Shown here in pieces: positions 11,867-25,300 of a stretch of DNA of 64,000 bases. Location of the stretch: assembly GCA_016165875.1 (NCBI GenBank), contig JABBOT010000001.1, positions 40,538,252 to 40,602,251 of the forward strand, in the 5' to 3' direction. A program made the position numbers and the translations under genes. The stretch comes from Acanthopleura granulata. Taxonomy: Eukaryota > Mollusca > Polyplacophora > Chitonida > Chitonidae. Below the pieces are notes generated by a model. It did no database searches, was not told the DNA's origin, and saw only the letters and a list, made by a program, of their open reading frames with translations. How positions within the stretch are numbered: the first letter of the stretch is position 1; each line of letters begins with the position of its first letter.

Positions 11867-12394
11867 ATTCATTTAAGTAAAAGACAGCTCATGATTGAGG
11901 CAATGTTCATTAAAAGGAATTATAAAATTGTCTCTTGAATGCAAAAAACTTTTAATTTGTAAGAATTCGCTGCTGAATTATCTTCATTTTAAGTGTTGAG
12001 TATTTTGCTGTCAACAGGGGAACTGAAGGCCTTCATGCTTTTAAGCTTATGAGAGACTGATAAATCAGAGAGATAGGACACACAGCTGTTTATAAGCTGT
12101 GATGCTGAATGTTCGGAGCTGACAGTCAATGTAACACGAAATATCATAGGGACAACACACGGTCTTTATGCTATATATTTATAACATGAACAGTGTGAAC
12201 AACACTGCAGAGTGTTTCCAGACCATTGTGATGGGAGCAAGCTTCTGATTATTTCATGTTATAAATTTACATATATACTTAAGTTTCAACCAGAACCCTA
12301 GCAGCTCACTACAGAATCAGGTGACAAGATCGTTCCACGCTTGGAACAATTATATCACAGCCCACACAGAATGGCTTTGTTTCATGCCTTTTCA

Positions 12395-12925
12395 TCACCC
12401 TGAAGGAAAAGGTCAAGGTCACTGAAAATCAATAGGTTTCGTCCTCACGCCAATGTGTAAGTATGGTGTAAGTTTGCTGAACTTGGGCTGAACTGCTCTA
12501 ATGATATCATGTTTACAAGACTTTCATGAAATATAACTCAAACGACCCCCATGACCTTGAAGAAAAGGGTAAAGGATGATGTAAATCAACTTGGTTTGTC
12601 CTCATGCCAATGTGTAAGTTTGGTATAAGTTTGCTGAACTTGGACTGAACCGTTCTACAGATAGAGTGTTTACAAGCTTTGTATAAAATTTAACTTAAAT
12701 GACCCCACTGACCTTGAAGAAAAAGGTCAAGGTCCCTGAAAATCAGTAGGGATCTTCCTCATGCCATTGTGTAAGTATGTGTAAGTTTGGAGAACATCGG
12801 ATAAATTGTTCTAGACATGCAGTGTTTATGGGGAATATCGACAGACAGATGGAAAAATGGATGGATGGACGGGCCCTGAAAACCACAACAAAACCCCTTG
12901 GCCAAAATTGACCAAGAGGTTAAAC
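12395..12925. repeat. Degenerate tandem array, about 155-bp units
   Basis: Three diverged units each carry a GACCTTGAAGAAAAAGGTC-like segment followed by CTCATGCCAATGTGTAAGT and TAAGTTTGCTGAACTTGG. The array ends in an ATGG-rich tract and GACCAAGAGGTTAAAC. Confidence 0.7.
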
Positions 12926-14414
12926 AACACACCCACACCCACATATTTATCTCCAGGGATCATTAAAGGAAGAGGCAGCAAGTAATGAACATTACTGTTA
13001 CAGGTCCTAAAAGCTGCTCTAATTTCATTATACAAGTGCAAAACTTTCACATCATTGCTGCTTTGTGGAAAACATTACGTAATTTGATCGTCTGGGTGGT
13101 TCTGCAAAAGCAGCCGTATTCAGGTCAATGAGTATGGTGTACCCAGAGAACCACTATTCTCTTCAAACTCCTCACAGCGCTATTTTGCGACTATGCCAAA
13201 AAAAACCCAAAAAAAACACCAGCTGACTTTGAGGAGGAGGTCACAGTCTGTCTAGCCGTTTTTCTTGCATATATGTATGGCATTGTCACAAAAATATCAA
13301 ACTTTTTTATCTCCTTACCAACACATCCTAAATTTAATTGAAAACATTAATATATAGGTATTTTATATATACGTTATATATAGGTTATTTGGTAAAATTA
13401 TGGAGCTATAACTCCCTCAACTTTGTCATGCCATACCAGTCCTGCATTTTCCTAATGCATCATACCACGGTAAGCAAAGCGGGGCCAGAAGCGATCAGAA
13501 AAAAAGGTCAGACTTTATGAAGTCCTACCTCAAAATATGACACTTTATCCCTTTTTTCTCAAACTCATACAATGCATATGTCCACAGAGGTCACGTAACA
13601 TTGTTTTTTTTGTGTATGGGAAATGTGGCATTGAACTTGATATGTTGTGACACAGGATATGTTTGACAACTACCTGTTCAACCTTTAATTGGAAGGGTCT
13701 AAGTGTCAGATGGAACGTGGTTGTTTATTGCCTGCAAGAGAAACTTGTATGTTTCGTTTGTTTTGGGATAGACACTGGTATGAGTTAAACATTTTACTGA
13801 TGTGATAGAATCCTACTTTAAAGACAGACAAAAAGTGAAAAATTTACTATTAATGAAATGAAGTAAGTTTAATGTCAAATGCTTACTCCTGAAGATTAAT
13901 TTGCGTGCTTGTTAACTAGAAATCACTAAAAATCCACTCTGGTATTAACATTTGCTCACACTGAGAAAAAAAAGTTATGGTGCTTCCTGTACGTCACTGA
14001 ATATAAAAAGTGTTTTGATTGGCTAATGGTGACATGGTTTCAAACAATGGCTGCATCACAACTGAAGGCATGTTCTCATATAAACACATAAGTTTAAACC
14101 TGTTTTTCTAGCAACAGACATGACAGAAAAATTTGAATTTCGTATCATTATTAAGCAAAAGTCTCGGGCTTTCTTTTAGTACTGCATATCACTGATTTGC
14201 TGCCTCTTCCTTTCAAGCCTGGGCCCACTCGTCTCAAATTCTAAAAAAAATTTCAATGGGAGGGGAAAAGCTTTAGCCACGCACAGCCTCCCCAGCCTGG
14301 CTCTGATGCCTACGATGAAGGAATACATTGTACTGGAATTTACTCCTGGCGAAGGGTGTAATGTTCATGCCAATGTATTCCTTTTATACACATTGAGAAA
14401 CAACCCCTAGATGA

Positions 14415-14836
14415 TAGTCAGTGACTGCCTGCACAGATATTGGATGGAGTATTGCAGGAGAGTGTGCTGTAAATCTTCAACTCTCTCAACCTGTAAAGCA
14501 CTTTTTTAAAGATAGTGTATGCACACAGTTATTGCAAAAATGAAGCAAAAGTTGATTTGTTTGTGTCACTGCAGATATAAGTTTCATAAAACTCTGAAAA
14601 TTATTTCTCTGGATCATACAGTTCTGTAAGAAAATAGTGAAATGTCGCTTTCAGCAACGGTGGAAAAGCGTGAAGTATTAGGGTAGGTAAAGTTCCAATA
14701 CATGATTATCAACATTTTAAAAACCTGTGACCTTATGAGAAAAAAATATAGGGATTATAGGGAAAAAAACTGGGATAATTTGGAGAAATACAGGGAAAAA
14801 AGGGCAACACCAAAAATATAGGGAACACAGGACTGA
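14415..14836 (+). repeat. ATAGGG-rich repeat family F, copy 1
   Basis: CATGATTATCAACATTTTAA, ATATAGGGATTATAGGG and ATATAGGGAACACAGGAC match, on the opposite strand, the region 50620-50860. The GGAGTATTGCAGGAG block near 14450 also recurs there, so the element may begin near 14415. Confidence 0.55.
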
Positions 14837-14837
14837 A

Positions 14838-15181
14838 TTTACTTATTTATTCATGTCATTATAGTTTAAATCGGTACTCAAGAATATGAAGATGGCAGTA
14901 AATTTTATGAGTGGTGGGAATGGAAGTGTCTGGGGTAAACCACTAACCTTGGGAAAGCACCTTGTGTGTGAAGCACACATTTGCATGCTTTTCTGGTGCA
15001 AAAGTCAGTGGTTTTCAACAACATTAGACTGCTATGACATGAGTGCTGATGACGGATCAATGTTACCCAGTCTCTGTAAACAAATTCCCTGTCCAAGGTT
15101 GGAATTGAACCCACAGTTCATGAACCTTGTAGACAGGAGTCTCGCACCATACTCATTAAGCCACGTCTTGCTCCCACACAG
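14838..15181 (-). mobile_element. SINE family B, copy 1
   Basis: The tail side carries GGTACTCAAGAATATG as in family A, but the body differs (TGGGGTAAACCACTAACC, TGTCCAAGGTTGGA). On the minus strand the head shows a canonical B box (GTGGGTTCAATTCC) and an A-box-like TGGCTTAATGAGTATGG. A related copy is at 61829-62122. Confidence 0.65.
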
Positions 15182-15728
15182 CAGAATAAGCAGGTTTCGA
15201 GTTACATCATTATGACAATACAGCGATGTCACTTTGCAAACAGACACCGCCACTTAACGGCAAGGTATGGTCAATTCCATATCCATTAACATAGCAGCTT
15301 ATGTGTTCATGAGAAGAATCTACAGTCGGAAGTTTGTTTCGGCCCAAAATGATATTTCTGAAGTTTTACTCCACTATTTTTGATAAATATACACTACTGG
15401 ATATACCAGCTCATGTTAAATTATGTAGATTGATCCTATTGTGCCCTAAAGTGGGCACAAAGGAGCATCATTTTGTTCTTGTAACATCGCATCTCGAAAC
15501 TCATGTAGTGAAATGTTTTTTTGACACAATATGGCTGCGTTAAATATCCACTGAAGTAGTTGTGAAAAAGACTGCCGTGTGCTTGGGGTTTAAAACTGCC
15601 TTCAATATAACTGCATGTAAACAACCATATAACAATGATGTCTCATTGTAAGTAGGTTAGCCCTTATGTGACACATTTACACTGCTGCCACATTAGAATG
15701 CCACACCACTGATATATTGATCACCACA

Positions 15729-16931
15729 GTGTAGTCGGCGTGGGGTACCGTGGGGTATCATACTGAGGCAGGTGTAGACGGTGTGGGGTACCATAGGGTA
15801 TCATACTGAGGCAGGTGTAGACGGTGTGGGGTACCATAGGGTATCATACTGAGGCAGGTGTAGTCGGTGTGGGGTGCCGTAGGGTATCATACTGAGGCAG
15901 GTGTAGTCGGTGTGGGGTGCCGTAGGGTATCATACTGAGGCAGGTGTAGTCGGTGTGGGGTACCATAGGGTATCATACTGAGGCAGGTGTAGTCAGTGTG
16001 GGTTGCCGTAGGGTATCATACTGAGGCAGGTGTAGACGGTGTGGGGTACCATAGGGTATCATACTGAGGCAGGTGTAGTCGGTGTGGGGTACCATAGGGT
16101 ATCATACTGAGGCAGGTGTAGTCGGTGTGGGGTACCATAGGGTATCATACTGAGGCAGGTGTAGACGGTGTGGGGTACCATAGGGTATCATACTGAGGCA
16201 GGTGTAGTCGGTGTGGGGTACCGTAGGGCATCATACTGAGGCTGGTGTAGACGGTGTGGGGTACCGTAGGGCATCATACTGAGGCTGGTGTAGACGGTGT
16301 GGGGTACCGTAGGGCATCATACTGAGGCAGGTGTAGTCGGTGTGGGGTACCGTAGGGTATCATACTGAGGCAGGTGTAGTCGGTGTGGGGTACCGTAGGG
16401 TATCATACTGAGGCAGGTGTAGACGGTGTGGGGTACCGTAGGGTATCATACTGAGGCTGGTGTAGACGGTGTGGGGTACCGTAGGGTATGATACTGAGGC
16501 TGGTGTAGACGGTGTGGGGTACCGTAGGGTATGATACTGAGGCTGGTGTAGACGGTGTGTGGTACCGTAGGGTATGATACTGAGGCTGGTGTAGACGGTG
16601 TGGGGTACCGTAGGGTATGATACTGAGGCTGGTGTAGACGGTGTGTGGTACCGTAGGGCATCATACTGAGGCAGGTGTAGTCGGTGTGGGGTACCGTAGG
16701 GTATCATACTGAGGCTGGTGTAGACGGTGTGGGGTACCGTAGGGTATGATACTGAGGCTGGTGTAGACGGTGTGGGGTACCGTAGGGTATGATACTGAGG
16801 CTGGTGTAGACGGTGTGTGGTACCGTAGGGTATGATACTGAGGCTGGTGTAGACGGTGTGGGGTACCGTAGGGTATGATACTGAGGCTGGTGTAGACGGT
16901 GTGTGGTACCGTAGGGCGTCATACTGAGGCA
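15729..16931. repeat. 43-bp minisatellite, about 28 units
   Basis: The unit GTGTAGWCGGTGTGGGGTAC plus the following 23 bp (CATAGGGTATCATACTGAGGCAG type) repeats every 43 bases; most units carry GGTACC. Left-hand units are mostly GGCAG / CATAGGG variants and right-hand units GGCTG / CGTAGGG variants. A six-unit block of 258 bp around 16446-16664 is repeated around 16704-16922. Because 43 is not a multiple of 3, the long minus-strand open frame over it cycles through three unit phases and is not evidence of a gene. Confidence 0.97.
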
Positions 16932-17262
16932 GGTGTCTCAAGCATCTCATTGAATAGAAATACAGCTGTTTCAAAGCTTTGTTGCATAGCATCAAGCACT
17001 AACACGTAATAATATGGTTACACCTAGGTATATGACTTTCTTGATAGTTAGGCCAATAATACTTGATCCCTTGAAGTTGTTTCTCATCATAAAATTTTTG
17101 AAAACTGGTATGGACAGCAGATCATGGCTCATCATTATTACTTGGCTAGATTTTATGATTTCCTCATCTCTTTGTGGGGATCGGAGCTAAACTGATGTGC
17201 AACAAGGAATCAGGTGTGATTTCAGCTTCCTATTCTAGCATTTTTAAAGTTTGTCAAAGCAT

Positions 17263-17528
17263 ATTTATTTCTTTATTTGATTGGTGGTTTATGCCGTATT
17301 CAAGAATATTTCACCAATACAACGGCAGCCAGCATTATGGTGGTAGGAAACCAGACAGAGCCCATGGCAAATCCCCGACTATCTGCAGGTTGCTGCAGAC
17401 CTTCCCATGACAGCCAGACAGGAAGGCAGCATGAGCTGGACTTGAACTCACAGTGACAGCATTGGTGGAAGGTTTCTGGGTCATTGCGCTGCACTAGCAT
17501 GCTAACCAACTGACCTAAGGGGGCCTTT
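17263..17528 (-). mobile_element. SINE family A, full length
   Basis: All segments are present from TTTATTTGATTGG to the tRNA-like head (CATGCTAACCAACTGACC). The flanks GTCAAAGCATATT and TTCAAAGTATGTC look like an imperfect target duplication. Confidence 0.9.
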
Positions 17529-19210
17529 CAAAGTATGTCCATCAGCTGGGCTATGTTATTCTAATACTACTCATACATGTCAACCCTTCGCTGATATTTA
17601 ATCAATGTTAATGGCATGACGGAAGGGAGATTGAGAATTCTTTGTTTTGCCTTAAGGATCAGTCATACAAGCCTTGCCATTGTTATCCAGAGTGAAGGCG
17701 TTCTCACAGATTTAACCTAGTCACCTTGAAGCTTGCTGGTCACCAAAATTAATATATGGGGAAAATTTTGCAACAAATATAAGCCACACAGCTCCAAAGA
17801 CAACAGAATTATAAAATTCTCAACATACTTTTCGTGGCCACACAGCTCCATTCATATCCTCACCTCCAGCTGCAGGAAGGATGTACTTGAAACATTCCAC
17901 AAAACTTCCCCTACGCAATTCTACTAATATTTACACTCAGCAACAGATGTAACCTCTCGGAGTAACAAAAAGTTTAACACCTACTCTGGCTGAGTCATCA
18001 AAACAACAACACAGCAGAAAGTATCCCGTTTTCAATTTCAAATTTACAAACCAGAATTGCTTATTATTGTGCTGAAAAACACTGGTTTACAAGCTTATCA
18101 GTAGTAATTAGCTATAGGTTACGCTCAATTTACAAGTTAGACTTCGATAAAGATATTAAACATAGTGTACCATGTGACCAAAATGGCACGCTTGGAAATG
18201 GAGTTTAGTGCAGCTGTTTGGATTTTTATATTTTCACGGAGTTAGAGATATTGTTCTATGAATACGTTGGTAGAACGAGAAATGATTCTAGTACATTTAT
18301 ACTGTTGCTGGAGCTACGACCTCTGAAAGAACTGTGTAGCACCAAAAGGCAAGTTGAACATTGATAAATGTGTTTGTGTATTGTCGATACGGTTGATTAG
18401 CACTGCACAATAATCTCCAAAGTCTACTACATATGTACCTCAAAATTCAAGGTCCTATGTAACCCTGATTCCAAAATGACAGCAAAATCTGCGAGAAGGC
18501 CTGTCCGATGGCAGAAGTTTGCACAACATGTATGATTTTCCCTTAACTTGTCATAAAATGACCACGTCATTGTAGGGTAATTTCATTGTAAATAACAATG
18601 GCAACACATATCTTGAAGTAATTCAATTAAGCTAAGGTCTAATTTCAACAACCCTCTTAGCTTGTATAACAGGGTTAGTCTTATTATAAAACGCCGTAGC
18701 CTCGACTGTCTCGGAAACTGGGTGCTGTATAACAGATATATGTGTTGAAAATGAGCAGTTGTTACGACGTCAGGACTTGAGGGGAGTTGAACATGAGGTG
18801 GTGTCACGCGGTAGGTCAGCCACTATCAAAAAGACTAACCGTGTCTTTACAAATGCCACGGAGTGGCACGGGACAGTAGCCACTAACTCACCAATGCCTT
18901 AGAATAATCTTCATGTTGATCACCCCCTCCACATGTTGGTGCCAGCAACCAGCAATGAAACCAACAGTGATCCTAAAAAACCTGAATTAAACATTTTACC
19001 CGGGCGTCAAATCGAGCGTTGTATAAAAAGAAGAACTCGCCAATATTACTTCAATAAACGTTTCAAAAATTTATATTGTAGCAAAATAATTTTTTTTACT
19101 TCAATAACTAACTCATTTGACCCTAGCAGTACACTCTATAAATGCTTATTTTTACTTCTTCAGAATAAATTTTAAATGAGACTTTTCCAAGTTTTGTGAC
19201 AGCACCTGAG

Positions 19211-19226
19211 CCGCTAGAGGGCGTTA
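19211..19226. promoter_or_regulatory. CTCF-like site upstream of CHP1
   Basis: CCGCTAGAGGGCGTTA closely fits the core of the bilaterian CTCF consensus (CCACTAGAGGGCGCT type). It lies about 175 bp before the CHP1 start codon. A single motif match only. Confidence 0.4.
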
Positions 19227-19398
19227 GTTGCTGACAGGTCCGTCTGCAGCAGGACAAGGAAGAGGAAGTGTCTAATATTTTGTCACTCGTCCTTCTATTT
19301 TACCTCTTAGTGGAAAAGGTTTGGTAGTGAAGGGAACAGATTGACATCTTTTACAAGCAAATTAAAAGATAATTAGTGTCGACGTAAACAGTGTTAAA

Positions 19399-22300
19399 AT
19401 GGGTAATCGCGCCGGATCAATTCAACTTCAAGAGGACGAAATCCGTGAAATTCAAGAAGAAACGGGATGTAAGTGTTCACCCTTTACTTTACACTTTAGC
19501 ACTTTATATTTTGTCATGATGTGCCCAGACGCCCATGGACAGAAATGTTAATTGTTTGTGCTATTTATGTGGCTTTTATTCAATACAGTAGATTCTAGCC
19601 TTGATGTCAAGACAATTGAAACAGATAAATATTCCGTTGAAGTTACAGGTAGTCTGTTTTGCATTCCCTGATTTCCCTGACGTCACGCATGTGAAAGTTT
19701 TAACTTTTATAAACAATGTTGTGTTATACAGAAGGTAGAGTTGCTGGTGCTACTAACTCAAGAAAGTATTTGGATGTAACTCCTACGTTAAATTTAGCCT
19801 GCTCCATTGTAAATATAATTACTATGTTCAATGTTATTAAGAAATAGCTTGGTATGAAGGTGACTTCTAATGCAGGTGCCGTTTTGGTAACCCAGGGCTG
19901 GTGGGCACAACTGTTGTAAATGTTGAACAAATTATTGAAATGGTAATAAAATCTTAAAAAATACTAATGTTTATAGCGTCAAATTTAATGACTGAGGAAG
20001 ATATACTGGCAATATTTGGGACGAGGAAGGTAGGCAAGAAATCTGTTAATAGATTTTGTTGAAAATTAAACTCTGGTCATGGAGGATTGAAATTTCATTT
20101 ATATTTCTCAGTATAAACAGTGAATAGGAATTATGTAACAAGGAAATTAACTTTCATGTGAGTGGCTGAAGTCAGTGTTTAAAGAAAGTACTCACCCAGA
20201 GTAAGCCCTGGTTAAAGGATAGGGAATTGACCCTACCATGCCGTAAATGGGGACGTCATTTTGGAAATGACGTTGCTGTGTTGGCATAAATTGAAAACCT
20301 GCATATTGACAGCGTAAAGGGTGTACAGTGTAGAGTTTGCTGCCACTGTGGCTGTGATACTCAGCTAGCCCATAATTGAGAGTAGTGGAATAGACACCTT
20401 GAGCTAAGCTCAGCACACATTCAAACAACCTGTAAGCAAGTTGACTGAGGCTCAAATATATTGAAAACAGGTGGGCGTCGGTTTGATTTTTCGATGCAAA
20501 AGCTTCATTGGGGGGTTATTGTTAAAAGAGAGTTTGCCATGTTAAGTTTTGACATCTCAAAAAAAATCAGGAATGATTTCTTGGTTCAGTGTATAGCAAA
20601 AAATAGGACGGCTCACCCTCTAGTCATGAAGATCATGGTATTTTATTGCTGGACAATATACATGTACATTTACAAACATGTGCTTAGCTACACGCTCTAA
20701 GACCAGGCCGAATTGCTGCCTTCGTTGACATGGCCGATAGTTTCTGATTGAAAACATAAACATAGGCTTCCATCCCTCCAAACAGATGAACTGCATCCTG
20801 TCATCAGTGTTCCATGTTTTTCTAAAGCATTCAGCCTAACCCTGGTAACTCACTATCCATAAGCCAAGCCATACATATTCAAGAGCTGATGATAGCAAAC
20901 TATCCTAAGGCTTATATATCATATTGGTGAAAGATTCATCATCTTCAGTGAACGTAAATGTGAGCAAATGCCCCCACTACCAGCATTTTTGACTTATAAA
21001 CATTATGACCAAGGTTAGGCACCACAAGGAATTACAGAGGAGGAGAGTGGAAATTACAAACCGAAACAACCCCTCATATGCATACAGTTTACAGTGATGC
21101 GCCTTTAAAAATGCAAGTTAGCAACTTTTAATAGTACTTACCAAGGGAGGAATGGCACGAGAGACATCAAGTAAAGAGGAACATGTAGTTATGAAGTTTA
21201 GCCATTACATGATGTACTTGAATTTCTAAATATCTTTTGGTAGTTTGGATTTTATGAGTGAAGGTGTCCATTTTACTGCTATTTTCAACTGTGACTCTTA
21301 CACTCCAGATACTAGTTATCACTTCAGAAAAGAAGGCCCTTAAGGGATTGTAAGTCATCTTGTTTTGTACATTATGGAACTCCTCTACGAAAAATTCATG
21401 CATGGATTGGAGTGTTCATGGAGCATGTAACAGCTTCCATGTAACTTAAGTTTTTAGAGTGTTGTGGAAGGGACTGAAAATAGTTCATTTACTGAAAATA
21501 CTACATGTATATTGTATGATGAAATAGTCCAGGTATTGTGAGAATTCGGTATTTCACTTTTGTGGTGCTTTGGAACATACCAGATTTTCTGTATATCATG
21601 ACAGAAATTGGATTCGTATAAGGTGAGGACACGTATGTTAACTACAGATTTGAAAGATAACAGGAAGAGAAGCTAATTTTAGAAGCAGGTTTCACTTTTT
21701 GGAGAAACCTTGTAAAATTGGGACTGTCATAGTGCTAGAAATCACTTTTGTTAAGTTCATGCAAAACCAGAGAAAGTGTTTAGAACAATATTTTACTGTA
21801 TGTAAGCAAAGAAACATGGGCTGACCTACCAACAGGCCTGGTGGGAAGTGCTTTTTTGGTGTAAATCCTATACAGCTGTGAACATAACCGCAGTTACTGA
21901 ACACAACAACTTAAATGAAATTGTAAAGATAGGCACAACTTTTTAGCTGTAAGAGGGTGTACATTGCACGCCTTATTATTGTACTCTTGTTTTTTAGCCC
22001 AGATTATGTGTAATCACTCGAGTTCAACAGTGTGTAGATACTGTACTCAGATATTGCCTTGTTTATTCTTGGTATCTGTTATATTACTATGTACCAGTAT
22101 AGATTTGAACTCATACATATATACATATATATATGTGCCTATACATGTCGAGGTATGTCTTTCAGTTGAATTATAACCTACATTCTTTCATTTTCAGTTT
22201 CACACAATCAGATTGTACGATTGTACAGCAGATTTACAAGCTTGGATAAAGAAAACAATGGATCACTGAGGTGAGATTCTTTTCGGTTAAATTTAAAAAT

Positions 22301-25300
22301 TTATTTATTTATTTGATTGTGTAATGTGCTTGATGTTTTATATACTAATTATATAACTATAACTATTTATAACTAACCCGCATACTGTATGTATAAGAGA
22401 AAAATTCTTGAGTATGGCATTGAACAGCAGTCAGTCAGTGAGGTGAATTATAAAGAGTAGATTGTGTAGACATTAAATTACATTGGCAGGAGTAAATTTC
22501 AGGCTTCAGACGTTAACCATAAGCAGATGAGTTTAAGTATCTCTGTTGTGCAGCATGTATTATTTGCTGGCCATTTTCTCTCTTACTTTATCTCTTTGAT
22601 TTAAATACCATGATGCTGCCTGTCTCCTTGCCTGGAATGTGACTTGCAGAGGTTAAAATGTGCAGTTTTAAATTTAGGTGGATAAGTTAGTATATTGGTG
22701 TTTCTGCTTGGAATAACCCAATTGTTGTCACATTTTCTATGTCATGGAATACTGGTTACCTTTAAACCTTGATGGTTTTATGATATACATGTAAATTATT
22801 CCGTGTACATGTACATGTGTAACTTCAATTAAATGCTTTGTGCCAGTGATCTAACTTTACTGTAATACTGACATTCCCCCCACTGTGCTTTCTTTCAGCC
22901 GTGAGGACTTTCTGCGTATACCTGAGCTGGCCATTAATCCACTTGGGGACAGAATTGTACACGCCTTTTTCAATGAGGGGTAAGAACTAGGGTGTTAGTG
23001 TAGTGAAGCAGTGCAATGTAAGTTACAGTTGTGAAGGTAGAACTGTGTTCACTCCAGAACCAGGTCAGGCTCTTAATTCAATGTTGACTCAGCATAGCCT
23101 GGCTTTCTTGCCTAAGTCACATCCTGTTCTAATCATTTGTTATTCTGGCTCATATAATTAAAAACCTGTTCGTGCAGTAAGTTTGGTCGTATCCAGGATC
23201 TAACTCAAAGTATATTTGAACAATGATGAAGCTATAAATTGCCCACACAACAGGCTGTGAATTGGTATGTTCCATTACAGGTTTTAAATTGTCCAAGTTT
23301 ACAGTGCTAATAATGACATTACATGGGCAAATATTTTGAAAGGCAAAGACCAACTCAAACACAAAAGTGTGACTTAATTTGTGCTATTTTGTTTCGTAAC
23401 ACATCTTACTGACACATGTAAAGGTCAGGTCTACGCTGGCACTAATGTGAAGTTTTTTTTGTTTTTATTTATGCACTGGGTTTTTAGAGTTTAAAAAGTG
23501 GGTTGTGCACTGGTTCCTGTCAATTTAGAGTTTCATATGTGGATGATGTATATTAAGAACCTAACCAAATCCTGAGAGAAAGTCTGGGGAAATTTTCAAA
23601 GTTATTATCCGAGAATTATTTGTAACAAGAATAATAAATCGGATTCAACTGTTGACAATTTATTAGAAAAACTTTACATATAATGAGTACGATACAGTAC
23701 AGTCAGATTCTAACCTTATATATCCTTTGTCCATCAAGACTGGATTGTGTCCTTGTGGTTGGCGAAGGGTCAGTACGTGATGGACCAGCCCTTCGCTTAT
23801 CCTTGAGTCAAGATCAGCTTTAAGGATTTAAGGTTGTGACCAGACTGTACTGTAGTCATGTTAAAAAGTTAAATCCTAGTTTTGCATTAAGTGTATGGCT
23901 ACCATACTGGTATGAGATTACAGTGTTTGGGCTAGCTGAAGTGATGAGAAAGGATTTGAGTATGCAGCCTGAATTATGGCATGGCAATGGCAATGGTGAT
24001 GTTCTGTCCTCGATATCTTTTGCGTAAACTTGTTCATTCAAATGTGTTGTTTCTGTCTTAGAACCGATGATTCCGTCAATTTCCGCCAGTTTTTGAGAGT
24101 GTTGGGAAGGTTTAGACCCTTGAAAGCTGCACAGGAAAAGAACAAACTGAACACAAGAGAAGAGAAACTGAAGTGTAAGACATTTACCTCCTCTTTTATT
24201 TTCTTGGTGTGTTTTTTTTACTCTGAAGATTCCAGGAAGAATCAACTTTACTATAATTCTTGACGTTTTCATGTTATATTGCTAACTTTGCATGCATTAA
24301 ATGCCATACAAACCTTTTATCAACAAACCTGACACTTCTAGGGTGACCCAGTTCTCACCCTCTGTTTGCAGGCAGTTCATACCAGCTGTTAAAGAAGCTG
24401 ACTGGGGTAGTATAATGTAAATTGTATTGAAAAGGCTAAAGTGTGATGCTGTGTGATTGACTTGAATCGGGCCCTTCGCTCTCTAGCAGTGAAATATCAA
24501 GTGTCTGACGCGCTTTTTGTGCATCCTGCCAGCCTTTCATTCTTGCTCTGACAAGACAAGGGTCAGCAGCCAATCATCTGTAATCGAGTTGAATTCACAT
24601 CCATATATGAGTATCATTATGTTTATTCAAAAGATAGAATGGTAATGATTTAAGGACCCAATTCATGTCATACGTGCTAAACAGGCTTTACATAACCCTG
24701 TTTTCTGATTGATCAAAATTATTTTCACAGTTACATCCTCTTTTACATGGACATATTTATTATTCGCGATTGAGTGTGTGTCATGACCTATCTGGAAACT
24801 TGTTGCTATGGAATTAAAAAGATTTGATGGTCGTTTTCAAGTCTTCAGAGCACACGTTTTGACCACAGATTGTCCAATACTTCCCCAGCCATCTCCTTTA
24901 AAGTGATAATGTTATCATATGTCAGATATTCTCATTATCAGTTTCTCTACATTTGTGTTGTACAAAGTCGGTGCCTAATTCATTTGAAGTAAATACCCAA
25001 CTCATACATTACCCTTGTAATTTAACATAATACACAATATGACTTTGTTAGGAGGGGTGGAAGACATAAGGGTTAAATAGGCAAATGTTTGACAATGAAG
25101 GAAAGAAATAAATCTTACGTTGTAGCGGTATTCAAACCCTGTATTGTATATCCTACATACTATATACAAACCCTGTATTGTGTATGCTACATATAACCAC
25201 TAATATGCCAAGTGGAATGACAGATGTCCGTTATGTCCGTTCCAGTTGCTTTCAAGATGTATGACTTGGATGGAGATAACAAGATCTCGCGTGACGAGCT

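Larger units (their letters stand above)
11579..19398. other. Divergent intergenic spacer between NDUFAF1 and CHP1
   Basis: No supported exon. It contains two SINE A copies, one SINE B copy, a roughly 155-bp tandem array, an ATAGGG-rich repeat copy, the 43-bp minisatellite and a CTCF-like site near CHP1. The remaining open frames are short and without domains. Confidence 0.6.

Noticed and set aside
16360..16995. 211-codon minus-strand open frame with Tyr/Pro/Thr-rich repeats
   Set aside because: It lies on the 43-bp minisatellite, has strict unit periodicity, no splice context, and arises because the repeat lacks stops in these phases.
22300..22440. Another SINE A copy in CHP1 intron 2
   Set aside because: Only the TTTATTTATTTATTTGATTG start and an AATTCTTGAGTATGGC piece in the opposite sense are present. 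Not enough to call.
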